64,000 nucleotides of DNA. Origin: UBA9655 sp963704475. GTDB lineage: Bacteria > Pseudomonadota > Alphaproteobacteria > UBA9655. Below, piece by piece: positions 24,612 to 32,973 of the stretch. Both the position numbers and the translations under genes were made by a program. Position 1 is the first letter of the stretch. Each line of letters begins with the position of its first letter. The notes beneath the pieces are model-generated. The model worked only from the letters and a program-made list of their open reading frames with translations, was not told the DNA's origin and searched no databases. The stretch is taken from assembly GCA_963704475.1 (NCBI GenBank), contig OY969900.1, positions 992,001-1,056,000 on the forward strand, given 5' to 3'.

Positions 24612-25823
24612 ATGCACGATTATGACATACAAACACCCCTTGATGATTTGGCACGTACGTTTGAAGAATTTAAATCAACGAATAATGAGCGGCTTGCCGT
24701 TCTTGAAAAAGGGCGCAGCCAAGATCCGTTGGATGAAGAAAAAATGGCGCGCCTTGAAGTCAGCTTGGAAAATACTGAAAAACGCCTTAAACAAATGGAA
24801 GTGCTTTTGTCTCGTCCAGCTGTTGAAACGACTAGAGAGTCTTATCTCGGTCACGCCCACGCCTTTATGGAGTATATTCGCAAAGGCGTTGATCATTCAC
24901 TCCATGGGTATGAGCAAAAAGCCTTATCAACGACACCTGATCGTGATGGCGGTTATTTGGTTCCTTCTGGTCTTCATGATCGTTTGTATACTACATTACA
25001 AATAGCATCAGTCATGCGGTCCCTTGCGCACGTTCGAGAAATTTCAACCTCTGCCCTTGAACTTCTAATCGATAAAGATATGGCTGATACGGGGTGGGTC
25101 ACAGAAACTGAAGATCGCGTGGAAACGCGGACCCCTGAGTTAGCCAAAATCCGTATCCCTGTTTATGAGATGTACGCAAAGCCCCGCGCTACGCAAAAAT
25201 TGCTGGATGATGCTTCGGTGAGTGTTGAGGATTGGTTGTCTCAAAAAATTGCCCAAAAGATGGCGGTTATGGAAAATGCTGCCTTTATAAGTGGGGATGG
25301 GGTTAATAAACCTAAAGGTATCCTCTCTTACGAAACAGATTCAGGGGATGCCTGGCAGTGGGGTCACTTGGAGGAAATTCGAACAGGCGTTAAGGGAGAT
25401 TTTACAGAAGGTCTTGGGGCCATTAACCTTCAAGACATCTTCTTTTCCTTAAAACCACAGTATCTTCCTGGGTCTTCATGGCTCATGGCGCGCTCAGCAC
25501 AAGCGAGTATTCGTAAATTGAAAGACACAGATAGTGGCCGGTATTTATGGGAGCCTCCTTTGAGTGGAAGCCTAACGCCGACTTTGCTGGGGTATCCGGT
25601 TGTTATTTCGGACGATATGCCAGCCCTTATTGAAGGGGAGGCGTCCAAAGCCATTGTTTTTGGAAACTTCAAAGAAGGGTATCAAATTGTGGACCGCACA
25701 GGCATTCGTGTTTTGCGGGATCCCTATAGTGCAAAGCCTTACGTGGAGTTCTACACCACCCGCCGTGTTGGAGGAGATGTAGTGAATTTTGAAGCCCTGA
25801 AGGTGATGAATTTTAGTAATTAG
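24612..25823 (+). CDS. HK97-fold major capsid protein (GTA g5-like)
   Basis: A 403-residue shell protein. The N-terminal coiled-coil delta/scaffold region (about 1-95) is followed by the mature domain: KALSTTPDRDGGYLVPSGLHDRL near 105-127, ADTGWVTETEDRVET, PVYEMYAKPRATQKLLDDA, EDWLSQKIAQKMAVMENAAF and SGDGVNKPKGIL, and, later, WEPPLSGSLTPTLLGYPVV and GIRVLRDPYSAKPYVEFYTTRRVGG. This is the canonical GTA/HK97 capsid. The gene looks intact, unlike several neighbours. An inverted repeat (TTATTAGTGGTTAGTCATTAG and its complement) follows the stop. Confidence 0.95.
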   Translation: MHDYDIQTPLDDLARTFEEFKSTNNERLAVLEKGRSQDPLDEEKMARLEVSLENTEKRLKQMEVLLSRPAVETTRESYLGHAHAFMEYIRKGVDHSLHGYEQKALSTTPDRDGGYLVPSGLHDRLYTTLQIASVMRSLAHVREISTSALELLIDKDMADTGWVTETEDRVETRTPELAKIRIPVYEMYAKPRATQKLLDDASVSVEDWLSQKIAQKMAVMENAAFISGDGVNKPKGILSYETDSGDAWQWGHLEEIRTGVKGDFTEGLGAINLQDIFFSLKPQYLPGSSWLMARSAQASIRKLKDTDSGRYLWEPPLSGSLTPTLLGYPVVISDDMPALIEGEASKAIVFGNFKEGYQIVDRTGIRVLRDPYSAKPYVEFYTTRRVGGDVVNFEALKVMNFSN

Positions 25824-25877
25824 TTATTAGTGGTTAGTCATTAGAAAATTCTAATCACTAATTACTAAATACTACCT

Positions 25878-26078
25878 ATGGATCCGGGTAAAAGGTTTGA
25901 TAACATCCCTCAAGACACACTATTTTCGGGTGTGTATCACAGCCTTGTCCAGGGGGACGTAACTTCTCAAACGGTACATCGATATACTGGATCAATACAA
26001 CCAGACTTAAAGATACTAAAAAACGCAACATCATGGCCTCCTTTGTTACCTCATGTTTTTCCCCATGACTGTACGTGA
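25878..26078 (+). CDS. Doubtful small ORF in the capsid-connector gap
   Basis: A 66-codon reading frame starting MDPGKRFDNIPQDTLFSGVY. It has no clear ribosome-binding site and no recognisable motif. It occupies the only non-repeat part of a 425 bp gap. It could be a decayed phage gene. Listed for completeness. Confidence 0.2.
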   Translation: MDPGKRFDNIPQDTLFSGVYHSLVQGDVTSQTVHRYTGSIQPDLKILKNATSWPPLLPHVFPHDCT

Positions 26079-26100
26079 GAATAGTAAAGAATTGATTAAA

Positions 26101-26231
26101 AAACAGTGTAACAGTTTAGCAGCGTAGCAGTAGGGCAGTAGAGCATTAAGAATCTTACCTCTCCCCTTGTGGGAGAGGTAAGATTCTTAATGCTCTACTG
26201 CCCTACCGCTACACCGTTACACCGCTACACT
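26101..26231. repeat. Giant palindrome: octamers (E) around a family A core
   Basis: About 40-bp arms (26124-26163 and 26173-26212), starting GTAGCAGTAGGGCAGTAGAG on the left and complementary with a single mismatch, flank the CCCTTGTGGG core. Outside them run GTGTAACA/GTGTAGCG octamers. It ends at TGATCCGGAGG, which serves as ribosome-binding site for the connector gene. Confidence 0.9.
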
Positions 26232-26248
26232 GATCCGGAGGATCCCTC

Positions 26249-26767
26249 ATGCAACTACATCTTAAAGCACCATCCTCCCAAGAACCCGTTACTCTTGAAG
26301 AAGTGAAGGCATATCTACGGATTTCCTCGGAACAAGAGGATGGACTCTTGAAAACGCTCATTTCCTCTGCGCGCTCTTATGTTGAAGGAGCAACAGGGAG
26401 AGCTCTGCTGAAACAGGGGTGGGTCTTACATCTGACACCACCTTATCCCCCCTCTTTCCCCCTTGTAAAGAGTGAGAAAGGAGAACTCAGCATTACATTG
26501 CCTTTACCGCCTCTTTTAAGTGTTACGTCGGTCAAAACGAAGGGACAAGACGTGCCATACATCGTTGAAGATACAAAAATAAAACTGTCCCCAACCCTTT
26601 GGGGACAAGCACTTTCAATTATCTTTTGGGCAGGATATGGGGAGGATGCTCTGTCTATTCCTGCTGATTTAAGAATGGCTGTTTTAATGGGGGTGCGCTT
26701 TTTGTATGAGGGGCAAAAGGTACAGTTGCCTCTTTTAGCGCCTTATAAAGTACGACGGCTTATTTAG
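26249..26767 (+). CDS. Phage head-tail connector (GTA g6-like, gp6 family)
   Basis: A 172-residue connector that attaches below the portal. It opens QLHLKAPSSQEPVTLEEVKAYLRI, followed by LKTLISSARSYVEGATGRAL, VKTKGQDVPY, WAGYGEDALSIPADLRMAVLMGVRFLYE: the standard layout of gp6/phiE125 gp8 adaptors. TCCGGAGG precedes the ATG. The next gene starts 11 bp after its stop. Confidence 0.85.
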   Translation: MQLHLKAPSSQEPVTLEEVKAYLRISSEQEDGLLKTLISSARSYVEGATGRALLKQGWVLHLTPPYPPSFPLVKSEKGELSITLPLPPLLSVTSVKTKGQDVPYIVEDTKIKLSPTLWGQALSIIFWAGYGEDALSIPADLRMAVLMGVRFLYEGQKVQLPLLAPYKVRRLI

Positions 26768-26778
26768 GGAGAACTATC

Positions 26779-27099
26779 ATGAAACCAATAAGTACAAAAA
26801 CTCTTACTGAAGCTTTGACTCTTCTTATTTCCATCAGGAAAGAGGATGGAGAAGGGGGATGGACGGAAGACTGGCGGCGTGGGCCCACTTTATGGGCTGC
26901 CCTGTGGCCGCTTGTCACTGCACAAGATAAAGCGCAGTACCGTCTTGTGATTCGGTCAGGGGTCAATCTTCCCGGAAAATTCAGTTTTTTATGGCCTCTG
27001 CGATATGCAACTAAACGCCTTGTTGTCTTGAGTAAACCAACTCTTATTCAATATAATCAATTTTTATGTATGACGGTTGAGGAGGAATCCCATGGGTGA
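26779..27099 (+). CDS. Phage head-tail adaptor (GTA g7-like)
   Basis: A 106-residue head-closure protein of the Phage_H_T_join type. Recognisable parts are GGWTEDWRRGPTLWAALWPL, AQDKAQYRLVIRSG and the C-terminal beta hairpin LIQYNQFLCMTVEEESHG. GGGAGAAC precedes the ATG. The 3' end overlaps the next gene by 8 bp. Confidence 0.8.
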   Translation: MKPISTKTLTEALTLLISIRKEDGEGGWTEDWRRGPTLWAALWPLVTAQDKAQYRLVIRSGVNLPGKFSFLWPLRYATKRLVVLSKPTLIQYNQFLCMTVEEESHG

Positions 27100-27445
27100 A
27101 TTTTTCTTTGATCTTACAAAGGTATTAAGCAAGATCTGTCCGACGTTTCTCACGCTTCCTCTTGAAGTTGAGTACCCCCACATTACGGTTGAGCCGACCA
27201 ACTCTCTGACTGGTCTTCCCTGGGGTCCGACTGTCTTGAACTTTAGGGTCAAAATTTGGAGTCGTTATATAGGCACCAAAGAAATTTTAAAGATGGCAAA
27301 AAATGTGGAAGCGGCTCTCAATGCGTACAAAAGAGGAAGCCTGAAAGTGATGAAAAGCTCGCTCAGTTTTTTAGAGGATGGGCATACGCGGGTGCATACG
27401 TTTCAAGTAAAAGCGCGCATTCAGTGTAGCGGTGCAGCAGTATAG
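27092..27445 (+). CDS. Tail terminator-like protein (GTA g8-like, DUF3168 type)
   Basis: 117 residues from the ATG at 27092, chosen because GGAGGA lies 6 bp upstream and because it gives the normal 8-bp overlap with the adaptor gene. The sequence (PLEVEYPHITVEPTNSLTG, TVLNFRVKIWSRYIGTKEIL, TRVHTFQVKARIQ) has the size and alternation of DUF3168 tail-completion proteins, but the match is weaker than for its neighbours. The last residues (SGAAV) come from the octamer repeat that follows. Confidence 0.65.
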   Translation: MGEFFFDLTKVLSKICPTFLTLPLEVEYPHITVEPTNSLTGLPWGPTVLNFRVKIWSRYIGTKEILKMAKNVEAALNAYKRGSLKVMKSSLSFLEDGHTRVHTFQVKARIQCSGAAV

Positions 27446-27513
27446 CGGCGTAGCAGTAAGAATCTTACCTCTCCCACAAGGGGAGAGGTAAGGATACTTC
27501 TACACCGTTACAC
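27424..27513. repeat. Octamer/family A intergenic palindrome
   Basis: GTAGCGGTGCAGCAGTATAGCGG, AAGAATCTTACCTCTCCCACAAGGGGAGAGGTAAGGAT and CTACACCGTTACACTGATCCGGAGG: the same arrangement as at 26101-26231, again ending in the next gene's ribosome-binding site. Confidence 0.85.
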
Positions 27514-27529
27514 TGATCCGGAGGCTCCA

Positions 27530-28045
27530 ATGAACGAAACTGATCTAATTCTTGAAATACCAGGGAAGAAAAGCTTGTTTCCCCCTTTTTCAGCACGAGA
27601 GTGTACGCAATTTTTGACCCCCATTTCTCAAGGGGTATTACGTCGTACGATAGGAGGAACGCTTGTGTGCGTCGGAAGGGGAGGGCATCGAAAATTTCAC
27701 TCAATCATCAAGGCCAAGGATAAAGCTCCCCCTGCTTTTGAAGGAATTTGGAGTGGGATGCTCTTAAAAGTGGGATGTCTTGCCACCTTGACACAACCAG
27801 TTCCCGAAAGGGCATCATCTGTTCTCTTAGAACGAGCGCCGGTGATATGTCACGCGTATGATGCTTTGGGAAAGACCTATGTACTCGAAAAAGTTAACGG
27901 GAATAGTGTTGCGTTACCCCCAGGGTTTCCTGGTGGTTTTATCACCTATCGTCCATGGCTGATGATGATGGTCAAGACTTATCATCTAGAAACAGATGAA
28001 TGGGGTATGTCGGTTGAGTGGACGTTGGAGTTGGAGGAAGTGTGA
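27530..28045 (+). CDS. Phage-cluster protein of unknown function
   Basis: A 171-residue soluble protein preceded by TCCGGAGG. Visible segments are FSARECTQFLTPISQGVLRR, LVCVGRGGHRKFHSIIKAKD, PPAFEGIWSGMLLKVGCLA and FITYRPWLMMMVKTYHLETDEW. The context (after the tail terminator, where a GTA has the major tail protein) suggests a tail structural role, but I do not recognise the RcGTA g9 family in it. Beta-rich character would fit. Confidence 0.55.
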   Translation: MNETDLILEIPGKKSLFPPFSARECTQFLTPISQGVLRRTIGGTLVCVGRGGHRKFHSIIKAKDKAPPAFEGIWSGMLLKVGCLATLTQPVPERASSVLLERAPVICHAYDALGKTYVLEKVNGNSVALPPGFPGGFITYRPWLMMMVKTYHLETDEWGMSVEWTLELEEV

Positions 28046-28122
28046 TCAGTGTAGCGGTATAGCAGTAGAAAAGAAGAGAAGAAATGGTACAATACTACTG
28101 CTACACTGCTACACCGTTAAGC
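28046..28122. repeat. Octamer repeat inverted pair between convergent genes
   Basis: CAGTGTAGCGGTATAGCAGTAG on the left and CTACTGCTACACTGCTACACCG on the right. It separates the phage gene from the EamA gene end. Confidence 0.8.
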
Positions 28123-29037
28123 CGCCATCTCCAACTCTTGTCTTTCCACGTTTTCTCTCGTCCGTTGCTGACGCGTTTCAAAGATTGTAATGTACAAGGT
28201 TGAAGGGATGATAATAGCCGCACCTAAAAGTGTGCTGGTCGTTGGGAACTCCTGAAAAATGATAAATCCAAATAGTCCAGATAAAACCAATTCAACATAT
28301 TTAAATGGTGCAAGCGCCGAGACGTCTGTTGCCCTGTATGCTTTAAGAAGGCAGAAAAGAATCGCACTTCCGCCGGCTCCTAAAAGAGCGAGGAAGAACA
28401 GTTCCTGCAACGTGGGAGTTTGCCACGTTAAAAGGGCAGGAATAAAGCCGAGGACCGCTGTCCCCATGGCTGAATAAAATAACATCGACAAAAGGGTTTC
28501 ATCCTCTGTAAGAAGTTTTTTATTAATAATATCAAGGGTTGCAAACATGACACTTGAAAGGATGAGGGCGAGAACCATGGGATTAAAAGAACCTTCTGTA
28601 GGGTGGACAGCCACCACAATTCCCGTAAATCCCACAAGCGTTGCAAACCAGCGTTGCCACCCCACCTGTTCTTTGAGAAAAATTTTCGCCAGAGGCAATA
28701 CAAAGAATGGCACTGTAAAGGACAAGGTTGTAGCAAGCGTTAAAGGAAGGGCTGCTACTCCATAGCACCAAGGTGTAAGCGCTAATATCAAAAGGAGGGC
28801 TCGAATACACTGGGCGCCAGGGTAACGGGTCACAAAGGCGGCTTTGCCTTTGGCGGCCATGAAGGGCAAAAGGACAAGGGTACTAAAGAAAAAACGAAAG
28901 AAGGCAACTTCTGCGCCAGATAGAGTGCCCAGATGTTTTGTAAAAATGTCATTGAAATTGCTAATAAAGCAAACAACGAGCATCCAGAAAATCCCCTGGA
29001 GGTAGCCTTTTGAATTAAACCATGAGGTGTGTGTCAT
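28117..29037 (-). CDS. EamA/DMT transporter, resembling the rickettsial S-adenosylmethionine importer
   Basis: A 306-residue, 10-helix drug/metabolite-superfamily transporter with two EamA halves. Landmarks are GAEVAFFRFFFSTLVLLPF, LALTPWCYGVAALPLTLATTLSFTVPFF, GWQRWFATLVGFTGIVV, FATLDIINKKLL, LLSMLFYSAMGTA and LLGAAIIIPSTLYI. From memory these agree closely with the Rickettsia Sam transporter (RP076), which imports SAM from host cytoplasm. That substrate is inference. The gene lies antisense inside the phage cluster, between two blocks of structural genes. Its last residues border an octamer repeat. Confidence 0.82.
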   Translation of the reverse strand: MTHTSWFNSKGYLQGIFWMLVVCFISNFNDIFTKHLGTLSGAEVAFFRFFFSTLVLLPFMAAKGKAAFVTRYPGAQCIRALLLILALTPWCYGVAALPLTLATTLSFTVPFFVLPLAKIFLKEQVGWQRWFATLVGFTGIVVAVHPTEGSFNPMVLALILSSVMFATLDIINKKLLTEDETLLSMLFYSAMGTAVLGFIPALLTWQTPTLQELFFLALLGAGGSAILFCLLKAYRATDVSALAPFKYVELVLSGLFGFIIFQEFPTTSTLLGAAIIIPSTLYITIFETRQQRTRENVERQELEMAA

Positions 29038-29090
29038 TTTGTGACTCCTTGAATGAACAACTTATCTCCGTCGTCATTGCGAGGAGGGGG

Positions 29091-29256
29091 CGTCATTGCG
29101 AGGAGTGAAACGACGAAGCAACCCAGTACAAGTATTCAAGCCCGAAGGGCTTATGATGCTTATAATTGGTTGTTTAAAAAACCTATTTCACAGCTTCATT
29201 CCTGCGGAATAGTTCTTTAACTGGGTTGCTTCGTCGTTTCACTCCTCGCAATGACG
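29091..29256. repeat. Family B long inverted repeat
   Basis: CGTCATTGCGAGGAGTGAAACG... pairs with ...CGTTTCACTCCTCGCAATGACG. A partial extra copy of the end is at 29072. The right end supplies the first ATG of the next reading frame. Confidence 0.9.
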
Positions 29257-31059
29257 ACAATTACCTATAAATCCTCCTACCTTGCCAGTCAATCTTTTTT
29301 AATACATAAGAAAAAAAATATGAATATAGATCTTATATTTAAAAACAGAGTTAATATTCATATATTTGAGATGGAAATTTCTCAAGAAGAAGACTGTTTT
29401 GCCAAGGTTCGTCTTGTGATTGAAGCCGGAGCGCCTCTGCCTCCCTCGGGGACGGAAGGACTTATTCAGGGAGAAGAGCTTTATTTCAAAGGAGTGCTCA
29501 ATGGAACACCTGTTAAAATAGAGGGATATTTTGCAGAAATTGAGCTTATTGCATGTCCGCCGGATCTCTCGGAAAAAATAAAGCCACTCCAAAAGGACTA
29601 CCGCATTCCTCCCTATTGGGATCCGCTGTGGTTTAAGGACATCGATAATATGCAAGAAATCCAAGATGTCCACCCCTCCTCCCTTTATTGTGATAGGCGC
29701 ACGGGTGAGCTTGCACGATCTCATTGGTTTGAAGGACGTCATCAGCTGGTCATGAGAGACACCTTTTTTCAGGATAGCCTGCGTTTGCGTTTTGTAAAAC
29801 AACCCTTAAAAGCGTGTACGGTTAAGGTACATGCCCATTGGGTGCAAAAGGAAGAGGGGGTGGAAAATCTTAGCCCTGCGATTCGTTTGGCATTCCCTCG
29901 TGGACGTGTCAATACGTATACAAAAGACGCCCTTTTAAAAAAATGGCCTGAGCCTGGCAAACGGATAGGCCGTTCAGGGCTGTGGGTTTTAAAAAGCCAT
30001 TTGGAAGAGGTGACACCGTGTTCTCCATTGTATCCTCTCTATTCCCCACCGCTCTTTCTGGCAGAAGAAGGAGAGGCCCCCAAACCCTACCGCATGAAAA
30101 ACAATTGGTTTAAGCCGACCTTGTGGGTTCGCTGGCAATACCAACAAAAGCGTAAAGAAACCCTTATTGTGACGCTTCATCAAAACTGTCAGGAGGGCGA
30201 GCATAAGGTGGTCGAGTTTACTTTGCAAAACATTAATCCGGATCCTCAAGCCTATCCATGGTGTCCAGAAGCTTATTATCGAGAGGGCACAAAAGTATTC
30301 TATCAGAATTCAATCTATCGATGTTTTGAAACGCATAGAGCAGGGCTGTGTTTTGAGCGAGACAAGTGGCGCTTTCAAAAGGTTTTTCACACGCCTCTTG
30401 GAAATCCGGCGCGGGCATCTTTCTTTTTAACTGAGCGCGGCTATTTTGCTGCAGAACATGCGATGGAGCGGGCAAAAGCTATCCTCACAAAAAGTGCGCG
30501 TGCAATAGAGATTTCCTTTGAAGCGCCTTGGGATGATGTGAAAGATGTGACAACTGATACCACGGTGGCGTTGTCGGACATGCGCCTTCCTGGGGGAAGT
30601 ATTCGTGGAAAGGTTGTGGCGTATTCTTTGATTGTTAAGGGGGAAACAGGGGAATGGTTTGGGCGGGTGACGATGCTGTCCAGTTGTAATCCCGAACCCC
30701 ACTGTCATCCTGAACTCGTTTCAGGACCCCATGACAATGTGATGTCACATGATGCTTACTGCGAAGACGCGTATTTTCCTCAAGCTAAGATTCTTCGCAA
30801 AACGCCCTCCGGTATTCACTATTTTCGGTATGACGATCAGCAGCCCCCAGCCATGGAGAGAGGGGGAAGTCTTTTAAGAGGAGTTGAGCTTATCAATGGC
30901 CCAGATGCTCAAGAAGAAGAGATGCTTACACACACAGGGGAACACCCCAGCGACCTTAAAAAATTACTGTCTTGCAAGCCAACATGCCTTCGCCTTCATT
31001 TTAAAGATCTACGGACGCGGGATGTGCTGGAGCACGTAGTGACGGTAGTCACAGTGTAA
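29251..31059 (+). CDS. Large phage tail-tip-like protein with a carbohydrate-binding-like module
   Basis: 602 residues, or 579 from the alternative ATG at 29320. The first ATG belongs to the family-B repeat end and has no ribosome-binding site, so the start is uncertain. No full-length family is recognised. At about 345-385, CPEAYYREGTKVFYQNSIYRCFETH, then W and F, follows the W/Y..G..V.Y....Y.C...H pattern of CBM5/12-type modules seen in phage tail fibres. Near residue 485, HCHPELVSGPHDN is translated family D repeat, inserted in frame. The position, followed by another tail-like gene, SleB and holin, supports a distal tail role. Confidence 0.6.
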   Translation: MTTITYKSSYLASQSFLIHKKKNMNIDLIFKNRVNIHIFEMEISQEEDCFAKVRLVIEAGAPLPPSGTEGLIQGEELYFKGVLNGTPVKIEGYFAEIELIACPPDLSEKIKPLQKDYRIPPYWDPLWFKDIDNMQEIQDVHPSSLYCDRRTGELARSHWFEGRHQLVMRDTFFQDSLRLRFVKQPLKACTVKVHAHWVQKEEGVENLSPAIRLAFPRGRVNTYTKDALLKKWPEPGKRIGRSGLWVLKSHLEEVTPCSPLYPLYSPPLFLAEEGEAPKPYRMKNNWFKPTLWVRWQYQQKRKETLIVTLHQNCQEGEHKVVEFTLQNINPDPQAYPWCPEAYYREGTKVFYQNSIYRCFETHRAGLCFERDKWRFQKVFHTPLGNPARASFFLTERGYFAAEHAMERAKAILTKSARAIEISFEAPWDDVKDVTTDTTVALSDMRLPGGSIRGKVVAYSLIVKGETGEWFGRVTMLSSCNPEPHCHPELVSGPHDNVMSHDAYCEDAYFPQAKILRKTPSGIHYFRYDDQQPPAMERGGSLLRGVELINGPDAQEEEMLTHTGEHPSDLKKLLSCKPTCLRLHFKDLRTRDVLEHVVTVVTV

Positions 31060-31447
31060 CGGTGGAGCAGTGTAGCAGTAAGAATCTTACCTCTCCCCTT
31101 GTGGGAGAGGTCGCTCCCAAAGGGAGCGGGTGAGGGGTAGCAGTGTAGAGGTGTTTCAGTGAATCGGTCAGTGTAGCAGTAAGAATCTTACCTCTCCCCT
31201 TGTGGGAGAGGTCGTCCCGAAGGGGCGGGTGAGGGGTATCAGTGTAGCGGTGTTGCAGTATCTAGGAATTGGAAACACCGAAGCACCCGTTCTTATTTCT
31301 GCAATACTGCTACACTGCAATATTTCTCCCCCTCACCCGCGCTGCTTCGCAGCACGACCTCTCCCACAAGGGGAGAGGTAAGATTCTTACTGCCCCACCG
31401 TTATACCGCTAAACTGTTACACCGCTATACCGCTACACCGTTACATT
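31056..31447. repeat. Dense octamer and family A repeat block
   Basis: Three family-A palindromes (about 31087-31136, 31195-31236 and 31327-31379), each flanked by AAGAATCTTACC or its complement, sit within runs of GTGTARCR octamers; the last run reads out towards TAATCCAAAGGATTTCCCATG. There is no gene in these roughly 390 bp. Confidence 0.9.
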
Positions 31448-31464
31448 AATCCAAAGGATTTCCC

Positions 31465-32361
31465 ATGCGCATTTTACCCTCTCTTCCTTTTCAGGCAGGT
31501 TATGAACCAGGCTCTGTGGAGCTGAATCATGACGAAGGTCTTCTTGAGATGACCCATCCGTCGTCAGTCTTGCTGCAACAAGAATCAAAAATTGTGGCGG
31601 AAACATTGACATTGAGGTGTAGTTTGCGTCCACTGCCGCTTTTCAACAAAACAGCCAAGGTGCGGCTTATCTCTGAAAATGAGCCCCTTGAAGAGGCTTA
31701 TTTGTATGATGAAGGGACAGTCTCTCCGGGGTATGACCGCCCTATTAGACAGTCTCAATGGCAAGGAATTGCTGTGGAGTATGCAGGAATGGGGCGCGGC
31801 ATTCACCAGGGGGAGGAGTTTATTTTTTATGGGACAACCTTGCCAGGTGGTGAAATTGATGTGCGCACGCCCCTCTACATCAAACCATTCCAGACAGAAC
31901 AAAACTCAAATAATATGCGTACAACAACGGTTACTGCAGGGCAGGTTTTGACATCCCCTCCGGGTGTTTTAAATACCCGCATTCTCAAGGGCTATGGGGG
32001 ATATTATCAGATAGGCGTTCCACTGAGGGAAATCGAGCAAGTCTATTATGCGTGTACGTCTGATTATGACAAAACACGAATTCGGCTTTATACCTCCTCC
32101 GCCTTACGGGCCCAATATACTCCCCCTCCTCGCGGAGGGCGTGTGGGGACTCAAGAAGTCCTGTTCACACCAAGTCCACGAGAAGAAGAATACCTAAGCC
32201 TGAGCGCTGTCTTGGCTTCTGGAAGCGCTACATTCTCTGTGAGAACAGAGTTTGGTCCTATTCGTTATGTTTCCACGCTTTGTGAGCCTGTGGTTGGGTA
32301 TGAGGCAGTTGTGAATGTTCATTTCAGGAGTCAGGAATCAGTGAATGACGTCATTCACTGA
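31465..32361 (+). CDS. Phage-cluster protein of unknown function, tail-like
   Basis: A 298-residue protein with beta-rich segments: LPFQAGYEPGSVELNHDEGLLEM, VAETLTLRCSLRPLPLFNKT, GYDRPIRQSQWQGIAVEYAGMG, HQGEEFIFYGTTLPGG and GYGGYYQIGVPLREIEQVYY. I recognise no domain. AAAGGAT precedes the ATG. The C-terminal residues (RSQESVNDVIH) are partly repeat-like. Neighbours suggest a baseplate or fibre component. Confidence 0.55.
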   Translation: MRILPSLPFQAGYEPGSVELNHDEGLLEMTHPSSVLLQQESKIVAETLTLRCSLRPLPLFNKTAKVRLISENEPLEEAYLYDEGTVSPGYDRPIRQSQWQGIAVEYAGMGRGIHQGEEFIFYGTTLPGGEIDVRTPLYIKPFQTEQNSNNMRTTTVTAGQVLTSPPGVLNTRILKGYGGYYQIGVPLREIEQVYYACTSDYDKTRIRLYTSSALRAQYTPPPRGGRVGTQEVLFTPSPREEEYLSLSAVLASGSATFSVRTEFGPIRYVSTLCEPVVGYEAVVNVHFRSQESVNDVIH

Positions 32362-32365
32362 TTTT

Positions 32366-32419
32366 TGCTCCCCCTCACCCGCTCCCTTCGGGAGCGACCT
32401 CTCCCACAAGGGGAGAGGT
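32366..32419. repeat. Family A palindrome
   Basis: CCCCCTCACCCGCTCCCTTCGGGAGCGACCTCTCCCACAAGGGGAGAGGTT type, in the gap before the next phage gene. Confidence 0.85.
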
Positions 32420-32442
32420 TAACACATCAGGAGAAATTTACC

Positions 32443-32973
32443 ATGATCACCTATCGCACTCAAAAAGGCGCCCCCCTTACAGTTGAAGAAATGGATGGCA
32501 ATTTCAAAGAGCTTGAGGAGCGTATCAAAGTTCTTGAAGCTCATCTTGACTCGGGAGAAGGCATTGGCCAAATCCGTGCACAGGGAGACACAATGAAAAT
32601 TCTTGGCACATTTGGAACGGATTTTGGTACGTTTTCCTTGCCCAAAGCAATCTTTACGCCGCGTGGACCTTGGGCGCCACAGACGACCTATCAAACTTTG
32701 GATGTGGTGAGTCATGACAATGGACTTTATTACTGCGTCTCGGCGCATTCAAGTCACCATTGGGAGCAAGATACCTCCCATTTTCAAGAAATTTTAAGAT
32801 TTCCCCGCCCTTCCCCCGCTCTTCTTCTCTATGAAAAAGCAACCCTACCTGCGGTTGAGACTTTGGGGAAACTCGCACTTTTGATGGAGAAGGAAGGCCC
32901 CACATTGATCTTTTTTGATGGAAAGATGTGGAAACATCTTATAAAAGGAGACATTTCTTATGACAGACCATGA
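32443..32973 (+). CDS. Short tail-fibre-like protein with a CBM5/12-like module
   Basis: 176 residues from the ATG at 32443; the longer frame upstream only translates a repeat, and AGGAG lies just before this ATG. The N-terminal ITYRTQKGAPLTVEEMDGNFKELEERIKVLE reads as a helical or coiled-coil anchor. Then GPWAPQTTYQTLDVVSHDNG and YYCVSAHSSHHWEQD follow the pattern of phage-fibre carbohydrate-binding modules (W...TY...DVV....YYC...H). It probably contributes to surface recognition. The end overlaps the SleB gene by 14 bp. Confidence 0.65.
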   Translation: MITYRTQKGAPLTVEEMDGNFKELEERIKVLEAHLDSGEGIGQIRAQGDTMKILGTFGTDFGTFSLPKAIFTPRGPWAPQTTYQTLDVVSHDNGLYYCVSAHSSHHWEQDTSHFQEILRFPRPSPALLLYEKATLPAVETLGKLALLMEKEGPTLIFFDGKMWKHLIKGDISYDRP

